Below are positions 7,237 to 13,775 of a DNA stretch of 13,775 bases, in pieces. Every line of letters begins with the position of its first letter. The stretch's first letter is position 1. Location of the stretch: positions 1 through 13,775 of the forward strand of contig CANCCE010000056.1 in assembly GCA_947374505.1 (NCBI GenBank), given 5' to 3'. A program made the translations under genes and the position numbers. The DNA comes from Comamonadaceae bacterium. GTDB taxonomy: Bacteria > Pseudomonadota > Gammaproteobacteria > Burkholderiales > Burkholderiaceae_C. Below the pieces are notes generated by a model. The model saw only the letters and a list, made by a program, of their open reading frames with translations. It had not been told where the DNA came from and made no database searches.

Positions 7237-8391
7237 TTAAATAATGACCAGGTCAGCGCGCAAGCTGCCGGAGCTTTTCAGGGCTTCAAGAATGGCGATC
7301 AGTGCCGATGGCGTGGCGCCAACCTGGTTCACTGCATCGACAATTTGCCGCAGATCCACCCCAGGCTGGAACAAGAACATCGGCTTGTTGGGTTCGCTGA
7401 CCTTGATGTCTGCGTTTTGCACGGCGGTGGTCTGGCCCTGAGAGAAAGGAGCGGGTTGAGACACATCGTTGGTGGCGGTGATGGCCACAGAAATAGTGCC
7501 ATGCGACACAGCCGCTGCCGTGACCCGCACATTGCGGCTGATGACAACCGTGCCGGTGCGGGAGTTGATGACGACGCGGGCCGGTGGGTCACCCGGCAGC
7601 ACATCGAGGTTTTCGACCATGCTCATGAAGGCGACCCGCTGGCTGAGGTCTTGTGGCGCCCGGACCGAGATAGAGACACCATCCAGGGCATTGGCAACGT
7701 CTGATCCAAAGCGTGTGTTGATGGCGTTGATGATGGCCGTGGTGGTGGTGAAATCACTTTCACGCACGTTCAAAATCAGCAGCTCAGCGCTGGCAAATGG
7801 GTTCTCGACCACTTTTTCTACTGTGGCACCTGAGGGCACCCGTGCAGAAGTTGGCACGCCAATAGAAACTTTTGAACCTGCGGCACTGGCGTCTACGCCG
7901 GTGGTGGTCAGAGCCCCTTGGGCCAGTGCATAAATTTCGCCGTCAACGCCGCGCAAACTGGTTAAAACCAAGTTGCCGCCGCGCAAACTGGCCGCTTTGC
8001 CAATGGCCGAGACGTTGATGTCAATTTTTTGACCCGGCTTGCTAAAGCCTGGCAATTCTGCGGTGACCATGACCGCGGCGGAATTCTTCAGGTCGACCTT
8101 GCCGACGTTACCCGCCGTGTCGAAGTCAGACAAAGGGCCTTCCAGGCTGACACCCAACCGGCCCAACATGGCCTTCATGCTTTGCGTGGTGAAGGAGACG
8201 TCAGCACCATCGCCCGTGCCTTGCAGACCGACCACCAAACCGTAACCCACCAATTGGTTGCTGCGCATAGCCGCCACACTGGCAATGTCCTTGACACGGT
8301 CAGCGTGCGCAGCCTGCGGTGCCAGTGCGGCGACCAGCGTCAACGCGCTCAGCAAACCATGCAGCAAAGACGAGAGTGATTTTTTGATCAT
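7237..8391 (-). CDS. flgI: Flagellar P-ring protein FlgI
   Basis: FlgI builds the P-ring around the distal rod in the peptidoglycan layer, after export through the Sec pathway. A signal peptide is clear: a Lys-Lys start, a hydrophobic core (SLLHGLLSALTLVAALAP) and an AHA cleavage site after residue 30, giving a mature start of DRVKDIASVAAMRSNQLVGY. Family blocks include GLVVGLQGTGDGADVSFT, the RVVINSRTGTVVISRNVRV strand and the C-terminal DLRQIVDAVNQVGATPSALI. The 384-aa precursor is near the usual length (365 in E. coli). It contains no cysteine, so the disulfide that stabilises the E. coli protein cannot form. The ATG at 8389-8391 is supported by the signal peptide, although no strong ribosome site is seen. 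It follows flgH by 36 bases. Confidence 0.97.
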   Translation of the reverse strand: MIKKSLSSLLHGLLSALTLVAALAPQAAHADRVKDIASVAAMRSNQLVGYGLVVGLQGTGDGADVSFTTQSMKAMLGRLGVSLEGPLSDFDTAGNVGKVDLKNSAAVMVTAELPGFSKPGQKIDINVSAIGKAASLRGGNLVLTSLRGVDGEIYALAQGALTTTGVDASAAGSKVSIGVPTSARVPSGATVEKVVENPFASAELLILNVRESDFTTTTAIINAINTRFGSDVANALDGVSISVRAPQDLSQRVAFMSMVENLDVLPGDPPARVVINSRTGTVVISRNVRVTAAAVSHGTISVAITATNDVSQPAPFSQGQTTAVQNADIKVSEPNKPMFLFQPGVDLRQIVDAVNQVGATPSALIAILEALKSSGSLRADLVII

Positions 8392-8427
8392 GAAGGCAGA
8401 CGATTCGGAAAATGAAGACGAGTCAGC

Positions 8428-9117
8428 TTAAAAAGGCCAGAACTTGAGCAGTGCACTGGTGCCCCAACCGGCACGTGTGGCAGCCGCCAAGTCACCGGTG
8501 CCGCGGTAGGTGATCTGCGCATTCACCAAACGGCGGGACTGCACCATGTTGTTCGGCGAAATATCTTCCGGACGAATGACACCCGCGACCTGAATCACTT
8601 CGGTGCCTTCAGACAACGCCAATTGTTTTTCGCCGCGCAACACCAGGTTGCCGTTGGGCAGCACATCGATCACGGTGACAGACACCGTGCCAGTCAAGCT
8701 GGCCGTCTGGTCAGCTGTTCCGGCACCGGTGCTGGTGTTGCTGCCGCCGGTCAGGGGCAGCCCGCCCAACAAGCCACCCATCTTGCTGGCCGAGTTCAAG
8801 AGTCCGGTCGGCAACAGGTCATTCTTAGAGACCCGGCTGAGAGCGTTGTTTTGCGTACGGGCCGCTTGCGTGGCTTCATTGAGGACCACGGTGACGACAT
8901 CACCGACCTGTAAATTACGACTCCGGCCAAACCAGCTGTCACTCACACGGCCAACATAAATACCGCCGGTGGCTTGGCGCGAACGCTCAGCCGTCACCGG
9001 ATAAACCGGTGCAAACTCGGGCGAATGGGCCAGCGGCGTTTGCGGTTGCAAAGCACTGCATCCACTGAGCAACAACAAGGGCAATGCGGTGAATAAGAAA
9101 CGGCTCATGGCATGCAT
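8428..9117 (-). CDS. flgH: Flagellar L-ring lipoprotein FlgH
   Basis: FlgH forms the L-ring in the outer membrane, a bushing for the rod. It is a lipoprotein: a short hydrophobic signal (SRFLFTALPLLLL) leads into the lipobox LSGC, where the cysteine would be acylated. That cysteine is the only one in the protein. Family blocks include NLQVGDVVTVVLNEATQA, LTGTVSVTVIDVLPNGNLVL and IRPEDISPNNMVQSRRLVNA, ending in LLKFWPF. Three in-frame starts are possible: GTG at 9118-9120, ATG at 9115-9117 and ATG at 9106-9108. I chose the ATG at 9117, which overlaps the flgG stop as TGATG (229 aa). The third start would give a neater signal peptide, MSRFLF. No clear ribosome site separates them. Length matches the E. 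coli protein (about 232 aa). Confidence 0.96.
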   Translation of the reverse strand: MHAMSRFLFTALPLLLLSGCSALQPQTPLAHSPEFAPVYPVTAERSRQATGGIYVGRVSDSWFGRSRNLQVGDVVTVVLNEATQAARTQNNALSRVSKNDLLPTGLLNSASKMGGLLGGLPLTGGSNTSTGAGTADQTASLTGTVSVTVIDVLPNGNLVLRGEKQLALSEGTEVIQVAGVIRPEDISPNNMVQSRRLVNAQITYRGTGDLAAATRAGWGTSALLKFWPF

Positions 9118-9899
9118 CACATATTGGTGTTGAGGAAGCGCAGCATGCCGTCGACAGCGGAGATCGCCTTTGAGTTGATCTCATAGGCGCGTTGGGTCTC
9201 GATCATGCTGACCATTTCTTCCACCACGTTGACGTTGGAAGCCTCCAGCGAGCCTTGCATCAAGGTCCCGGCACCGTTCAAACCGGGTTGCAGCACAGTC
9301 GGGGTACCGCTGGCGGGGGTTTCTTTCATCTGGTTGGCACCCATTGACTGCAGGCCACTCGGATTGACAAAGCGCGCCAATTGCAACTGACCAATGACTT
9401 GAGACCCCCCTGTGGCGAGTTCAATCGAGACCGCACCGGTGCTGGCGACCGTGACACTGGCAGCGGTGTTGGGGATGGTGATGGCCGGCTGCAGCAAACC
9501 GCCGCTGGAATTGACCATTTGCCCGGTCGGCGAGAGCTTGAAGCTACCGTCACGCGTATAGGCAATGGTGCCGTCAGACTTGGCGATCTGAAAGTAACCG
9601 TCACCAGTGATGGCGATGTCAAGCGGATTGGACGTGTTGATGATGCCGCCTTGAGCATGGATTTTTTCAGTGGCGGCAATGCGGACACCGGTACCGAGCA
9701 TCATGCCGGTCGGTGCCACAGCGTTGACGTCGGTCTGGCCACCCGGTTGGCGGATATTTTGGTAGAGCATGTCTTCGAAGACAGCGCGGTCACGCTTGAA
9801 GCCCGTGGTGTTCACGTTCGCCAAGTTATTTGAAATCACGTTCATGCGCGTCTGTTGCGCGTCGAGGCCTGTTTTGGCCACCCACATTGATGCATCCAT
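9117..9899 (-). CDS. flgG: Distal rod protein FlgG
   Basis: FlgG makes up the distal rod, the straight drive shaft that passes through the P- and L-rings. The 260-aa length equals the E. coli protein. The N-terminal signature is present (QQTRMNVISNNLANVNTTGFKR), followed by YQNIRQPGGQTDVNAVAPTG at about 46-65. That stretch corresponds to the FlgG-specific segment that distinguishes the rigid rod from the flexible hook. Later blocks are LDIAITGDGYFQI (about 93-105) and the C-terminal EASNVNVVEEMVSMIETQRAYE with FLNTNM at the end. A strong ribosome site, AAGGAG at 9905-9910, lies 5 bases before the ATG and fixes the start. It follows flgF by 44 bases and overlaps flgH. Confidence 0.98.
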   Translation of the reverse strand: MDASMWVAKTGLDAQQTRMNVISNNLANVNTTGFKRDRAVFEDMLYQNIRQPGGQTDVNAVAPTGMMLGTGVRIAATEKIHAQGGIINTSNPLDIAITGDGYFQIAKSDGTIAYTRDGSFKLSPTGQMVNSSGGLLQPAITIPNTAASVTVASTGAVSIELATGGSQVIGQLQLARFVNPSGLQSMGANQMKETPASGTPTVLQPGLNGAGTLMQGSLEASNVNVVEEMVSMIETQRAYEINSKAISAVDGMLRFLNTNM

Positions 9900-9943
9900 C
9901 TCAGCTCCTTGTCTCGTGTGTTGCGTTCAGGCTGGCCATGGCA

Positions 9944-10705
9944 TCAGCCTAGTTTCATCATGGTGGCGCCAGACTCGTCATTGGTCTTGGTCTCTTTGAT
10001 GTTGCGCACCTGGTGCTCAAATGAGCGGCTCTGGTCCATCAGCTTGACCATCACTTCCATGGCGTTCACATTGCTGCTCTCTAAGGCCCGCGGCGTGAGA
10101 GAAGGCCGAATCGGACCATCGGTGATGTCTGTGCCGAGTTTGCCAACCGGGCCAAATAAGCCATCTTGCCGACGCTCCAGCGGCGTGGTGCTGGCATCAC
10201 GCATCAGCAGGCGGTCAATCAAAATGGGAACTGCCACTCCGGCCTGTGCCCGGTCAAGGGCATAGACCGAGCCATCAGGGTTGATGGTGACATCCAAGCC
10301 GGGCGGAATCGTGATGGCACCACCACCCTGCCCGCGCGCCACATGATGCGCGCTGTTTTCAAGCACGCCGGCTGCGTTGACACGCAAATCACCCCGGCGC
10401 GTGAAGGCCAAATCACCATTCGGCGCACTGACGCCCAGCACCGTGCTGTCGTTCATGGCCACGTCCGTCGCACCGCCAGTCGCCATCATGGGGCCCGGCT
10501 TGAGCTGAATCACGTCAGCGCTGACGGACTGCGGTTGCAGACGGGATGCCAGGCCAGGGCCTGTGACATTGATGGCGCGCATGGCGACTTCGTAGCTGCG
10601 CTTGAAACCAATGGTGGTGACATTCGCCAACTCGTTGGTGGTCATTTGGCGCGACAAGCGTTGCTCGTTGATAGCGGCAGCAGCGTTAAAGGCTAAGCGG
10701 TCCAT
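9944..10705 (-). CDS. flgF: Proximal rod protein FlgF
   Basis: FlgF is a minor component of the proximal rod, exported by the flagellar type III apparatus. It has the rod-family N-terminus (MTTNELANVTTIGFKRSYE, a slight variant of the usual NNLANVxTxGF) and a central FlgF/FlgG-like beta domain with GDLAFTRRGDLRVNAAGVLE. The C-terminal helix is ESSNVNAMEVMVKLMDQSRSFE. At 253 aa it matches the E. coli protein (251 aa). The ATG at 10703-10705 begins MDRLAF, resembling the usual FlgF start, although no strong ribosome site is visible. It lies 34 bases after flgE and 44 bases before flgG, consistent with one operon. No cysteine or other oddity was seen. Confidence 0.96.
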   Translation of the reverse strand: MDRLAFNAAAAINEQRLSRQMTTNELANVTTIGFKRSYEVAMRAINVTGPGLASRLQPQSVSADVIQLKPGPMMATGGATDVAMNDSTVLGVSAPNGDLAFTRRGDLRVNAAGVLENSAHHVARGQGGGAITIPPGLDVTINPDGSVYALDRAQAGVAVPILIDRLLMRDASTTPLERRQDGLFGPVGKLGTDITDGPIRPSLTPRALESSNVNAMEVMVKLMDQSRSFEHQVRNIKETKTNDESGATMMKLG

Positions 10706-10739
10706 GGTGTGTTGTTGCAGTTAGGTGTTCAGTGCTTCA

Positions 10740-13607
10740 TCAACCGCGAATGTTGATGATGGCCTGGGTCATGGTGGTGCTGGTCTCAATGGCTTTGGCA
10801 TTGGCCTGGAAGTTACGCTGAGCGGTGATCAAGTCAACCAACTCGGCGGTCAAGTCAACGTTAGAGCGCTCGGTCGCACCGGCGCGGATGGTGCCGAAAC
10901 CAGCACCGCCGGCGGTTCCCAAAATCGGGTTACCAGAAGCGGCTGAGGTCAAGAAGCTGGAGTCACCGACCTGGCGCAAGCCGGTTGGATTGGAAAAGTT
11001 GACCAGCAAAATTTTGGCCAACGATTTTTGCGTTCCGTTGGAGTAACTGGCACTGACCAAACCGTCATTCTTGATCGTCACACCCACCAAGTCACCCTCT
11101 GGTGCGCCGTCCTGGGTCTGCGACAACACCGCAAAAGGCGAGGTGTACTGGGTCGATTTGGAGTAATCGATGTTGATCGTCAAAGCACCCTTACCGTCTT
11201 GCAGGAAGACCGTTTCGAGTTGTGAGCCGGACAAGGGAGAAACCAACTTACCGCCGGTGTCAAATGTCAACTCACCCTTGTCGAGGTAAATCGGCGTCCA
11301 TTTTGGCGCCGTCACAAAGCCGTCACCGCTGGTGGTTTCCTTACCCTGTGCATCGATGTAAACCAGCTTGCCGGTGGCATCCGTGCTTTGTGTCGGGCGA
11401 ATCCAGCTGGAAGTGGCGCCCTGACCGTTCTGCGTCGCTTCCAAGCCCCAAGGTCCTTTACCAGTCACCTTGATAAATGAGTTGGAATTAGACGTACCCG
11501 TGGTGAAAGTGAATCTTTGGCCAATAGGGTCGAATGCAACCTTGACGCCACCGACCGTTTTGCCGGTGTTGTCCGCCAGTAAATTGATCTGCTTTTCAAG
11601 CTCTTTCCTGAACCCGTCCAAGGAGTAATCAGGATTCACTGGAATGGTCACGGTGCCGCTCACATCGTCAACCGTGACGATGAAGGTGTTGTTGTCCGCA
11701 GTCACACCGAAGTTATTCTTCATGTTGATCGACGGTGACGTGCCGTAAGCAACCGCCGGGGTCGAGACAACACCGCGAACTGACGACGTTGACGCTGCAA
11801 CAGATGTTGTCGAGACGCCGAAGAGACTCAACGCCAATGGGTTGATCACAGACGCATCTGTCGCTGGCAAACCAAATTTGGTGGCATCTGTCGTGTTTTT
11901 GTTGTCGAGGGTACTGATCGCGATGGTTGATGTATCGCCAGTCGTGCCAGATGAAAAAGTGAAGTCTTTGTTACCCGTGTTGTAGGTGACAACGATGCCA
12001 AAACGCTGGTCTGCCAGTGCCCTGATGGGCGTATCGCTGTTGGGTGCAATTTGATTCGTCATCTTGCCGTCAGCACCCAGCGCCACGGGTATTGCCGTCA
12101 GTCCCAGCAAAGCATTGCCGCCGGTTGCACTGATGCTGATGACCCGTGGAGCGGCATTGGCGTCCACTACTTTGTCGACATATTTAAAAGTGCGTCCTGC
12201 AGCGTCATACGACACCGTGAGATTCAACTTCTTCGTGGCATCAGCTTGCGCCGTGTCAGCTGCATCTATGGCCGTTTGCATGCCTTTCACAATCTGGTCC
12301 GTGGTCATCAAACCGGTTGTCGTTGTGCCGAACTTCAAATCTACTTTGTTCGCCAATGCGCCAGAGCCGACTGTCAAAGAAAAACTGTCACCGCCAAAGC
12401 CTGTTGCGGGAGCCACTGCCGCTGGCAATTGGTAGTAGCGCTCATCGCCAAACTTGCTGTTGAGATAGTTGGTCATCTCAGCCGCTATCTGGGTACCATT
12501 CATCGGTGCTGAGTTCTTCAAGTAAGTCAGGTCAACGTTGACAGAGCTGCCATCGATTTGAACCTTGAAGAGGTTGGCCAAACTGACCGGCGCTACAGCG
12601 ACGACCGCAGGAATTGCAGCCACTGCGGGTGGCCCGACCACAGCAGGTACGGCTGCAGCGGCAGCTACACCATTTGCCAACGCTTTAAAGTCAATCGTCG
12701 CTCCCGCCGCAGCGAGGTCGATGGTGGTCTTGCCTGTGATGCTGGCCGGCACGGACACTTGTTTGTCCGTCAGTTGATTGAGGGAGAATTTTTGTGTCTT
12801 GGCGTTGTTGGTCAAAAAGTCTTTGACAGCGCTGTAAGGCTGCGTCACACCATACTGATTGACGTAGAGCGGTTCTTTGTTGGAATCCGAGGCCTGCATG
12901 AGTGAGGCCTTGACTTCATCTTCACCAATGTAAACATGGGTTTGCCATTTATTGAAGGGGCTGGTGGCCGTGGCGTTTTGTGTCTTGACGTAATAAATCG
13001 TGGCCAAGTAACCGTTACCGCCCTGGTCATACACCGTCAGAGCCGTGCTTTTGTTGTAGCTGGCCGCGTTGGTGCGATTGAAAGGGTCGGTGATGACGGC
13101 GGCATCTGCCGGAAAGTTCACGCCCAGCTGAACCAGTGATGTTTGCTTGGCTTCACCCACCGTGGTTTGGGGAATGGTCAGCACCACCCGGTCATTCACG
13201 TTCGCGCTACCGGTCGAGTCAACCGTTGCCGCCATGAGTCGCTGCCCGGCTGAGTTGACCACGTTGAACTGGTCGTTCAACATGAAGGCACCGTTGCGGG
13301 TGTAAACGTCTTGCAGACCGTCGGCTGACTTGAGCGGGAAAAAACCGTCACCGGAAATCGCCAAGTCAAGTGTGTTCGATGAGAACGAGATATTGCCTTG
13401 GCTGAACTCCTGGCTGACCTGCTTGAGGGACACGCCCTGACCGATCGCGCTGGACGATTTTTGCAGGGGCGAGGTGGCAAAAATGTCGCCGAAGTCAGCC
13501 CGCGAGCGTTTGAAGCCGGTGGTGCCCACGTTGGCGATGTTGTTGCTGGTCACGCCCAACTGTGCAGAGGCGGAATTCAGTCCGGTCAGAGAGGTATAAA
13601 AAGACAT
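10740..13607 (-). CDS. flgE: Flagellar hook protein FlgE, strongly enlarged
   Basis: FlgE polymerises into the hook, the flexible joint between rod and filament. The N-terminal core is standard (MSFYTSLTGLNSASAQLGV, then NNIANVGTTGFKRSRADFGD and LDLAISGDGFF near 80-90), and so is the C-terminal core (SNVDLTAELVDLITAQRNFQ, ending TMTQAIINIRG). The length of 955 aa compares with about 400 in E. coli. The excess lies between roughly residues 240 and 770 and must form outward-facing hook domains. It includes an Ala/Val/Pro-rich linker (about 311-341) and several repeated modules. A good AGGAG ribosome site at 13614-13618 precedes the ATG by 6 bases. It follows flgD by 48 bases that contain two overlapping hairpins. 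There is no cysteine. Core identity is certain; the fold of the insert is inferred. Confidence 0.97.
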   Translation of the reverse strand: MSFYTSLTGLNSASAQLGVTSNNIANVGTTGFKRSRADFGDIFATSPLQKSSSAIGQGVSLKQVSQEFSQGNISFSSNTLDLAISGDGFFPLKSADGLQDVYTRNGAFMLNDQFNVVNSAGQRLMAATVDSTGSANVNDRVVLTIPQTTVGEAKQTSLVQLGVNFPADAAVITDPFNRTNAASYNKSTALTVYDQGGNGYLATIYYVKTQNATATSPFNKWQTHVYIGEDEVKASLMQASDSNKEPLYVNQYGVTQPYSAVKDFLTNNAKTQKFSLNQLTDKQVSVPASITGKTTIDLAAAGATIDFKALANGVAAAAAVPAVVGPPAVAAIPAVVAVAPVSLANLFKVQIDGSSVNVDLTYLKNSAPMNGTQIAAEMTNYLNSKFGDERYYQLPAAVAPATGFGGDSFSLTVGSGALANKVDLKFGTTTTGLMTTDQIVKGMQTAIDAADTAQADATKKLNLTVSYDAAGRTFKYVDKVVDANAAPRVISISATGGNALLGLTAIPVALGADGKMTNQIAPNSDTPIRALADQRFGIVVTYNTGNKDFTFSSGTTGDTSTIAISTLDNKNTTDATKFGLPATDASVINPLALSLFGVSTTSVAASTSSVRGVVSTPAVAYGTSPSINMKNNFGVTADNNTFIVTVDDVSGTVTIPVNPDYSLDGFRKELEKQINLLADNTGKTVGGVKVAFDPIGQRFTFTTGTSNSNSFIKVTGKGPWGLEATQNGQGATSSWIRPTQSTDATGKLVYIDAQGKETTSGDGFVTAPKWTPIYLDKGELTFDTGGKLVSPLSGSQLETVFLQDGKGALTINIDYSKSTQYTSPFAVLSQTQDGAPEGDLVGVTIKNDGLVSASYSNGTQKSLAKILLVNFSNPTGLRQVGDSSFLTSAASGNPILGTAGGAGFGTIRAGATERSNVDLTAELVDLITAQRNFQANAKAIETSTTMTQAIINIRG
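11436..12569 (-). repeat. Repeated outer-domain modules within FlgE
   Basis: At least three diverged copies of a beta-rich unit can be aligned by eye. The shared strand pair is LTVSYDAAGRTFKYVD (about 463), IVVTYNTGNKDFTFSSGTT (about 538) and VKVAFDPIGQRFTFTTGTS (about 688). Each is followed by a Ser/Thr-x-Ile strand and then LGL, FGL or GLE. Upstream halves resembling each other are the VQIDGSSVNVDL unit (about 348) and the VTVDDVSGTVTI unit (about 643), each followed by a helix. The middle copy appears to lack this front half. The copies have diverged at the DNA level, so they look old. Confidence 0.65.
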
Positions 13608-13633
13608 TCAGTGCTCCTGGAAATCTAGCAACT

Positions 13634-13664
13634 CAAAAATAAAGCGGGCGGCGCTTTAGCCGCC
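13634..13664 (-). terminator. Candidate attenuator/terminator after flgD: two overlapping hairpins and a T run
   Basis: On the transcribed minus strand, GGCGGC and GCCGCC can pair around the loop TAAAGC, which contains the flgD stop codon. Alternatively AAAGCG and CGCTTT can pair around CCGCC, and this second stem is followed directly by ATTTTTG. The two stems share bases and cannot form together. The second has the form of a weak intrinsic terminator. It sits inside the operon just before the flgE ribosome site, so complete termination is unlikely; partial termination or protection of the upstream mRNA is more plausible. Confidence 0.45.
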
Positions 13665-13775
13665 AATGCGGGTGACGGTCGACAGCGGCACGCTGAGACC
13701 ACCGTCGACTTGCAACATCAAAGGGCTGGCCGCATCGGCCTGGCTGACACTGCGCACCGTGGCCAGCGTCTGAAC
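13656..13775 (-). CDS. flgD: Hook cap / hook assembly protein FlgD, C-terminal end only
   Basis: The last 39 codons of a minus-strand gene enter from the right edge of the window and end in TAA at 13656-13658. The fragment (VQTLATVRSVSQ..., then MLQVDGGLSVPLSTVTRIGG) fits the C-terminal end of FlgD: a strand leading into a final beta hairpin and an S/D-V-x-x-I ending. FlgD is the scaffold that caps the growing hook and is normally encoded directly upstream of flgE, as here. Position contributes much of the identification because the conserved N-terminal part lies outside the window. Confidence 0.8.
   Translation of the reverse strand, partial: VQTLATVRSVSQADAASPLMLQVDGGLSVPLSTVTRIGG

Noticed and set aside
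6796..7704. 302-aa plus-strand open frame across flgJ and flgI
   Set aside because: It lies antisense to two clear genes, and its His/Arg/Gln-rich translation matches no family I recognise. It is a by-product of GC-rich codon use on the other strand.
12585..12677. Ala/Val/Pro-rich segment of flgE as a simple DNA tandem repeat
   Set aside because: The amino-acid composition is repetitive, but the DNA shows no regular repeated unit, so it is described as a protein linker only.

Overview
This window is a flagellar gene cluster that is almost entirely on the minus strand. Reading from high to low coordinates, the order is flgD (3' end only), flgE, flgF, flgG, flgH, flgI, flgJ, flgK, flgL and then fliD. 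A truncated plus-strand gene at the left edge, resembling a ribbon-helix-helix antitoxin, converges on fliD with a 7-base gap and marks the cluster boundary. There is no gene-free stretch longer than about 120 bases, and I see no RNA gene, mobile element or CRISPR array.

The flgDEFGHIJKL order, the L- and P-ring genes (so an outer membrane is present), the moderately high GC content and the protein signatures suggest a Gram-negative betaproteobacterium, plausibly Burkholderiales/Comamonadaceae. This placement is an inference from general resemblance, not a search result.

The genes follow the order of assembly outside the cell membrane: hook cap (FlgD), hook (FlgE), proximal and distal rod (FlgF, FlgG), L-ring lipoprotein (FlgH), P-ring (FlgI), rod-capping factor (FlgJ), two hook-filament junction proteins (FlgK, FlgL) and the filament cap (FliD). 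Gene spacing is tight, with stop/start overlaps at flgG/flgH and flgJ/flgK, so most of the block is probably one transcript. fliD stands apart by 122 bases, and that gap holds a good match to a sigma-28 (FliA) promoter and a perfect 8-bp hairpin.

No wholly new system is visible. The notable feature is a selective enlargement of surface-exposed axial proteins. FlgE (955 aa), FlgK (924 aa) and FliD (907 aa) are each about 1.7 to 2.4 times the size of the enterobacterial proteins, with internal repeat modules in FlgE and FliD. The rod, ring and FlgL proteins are of normal size. FlgJ is a short form (163 aa) that lacks the usual C-terminal peptidoglycan hydrolase domain.
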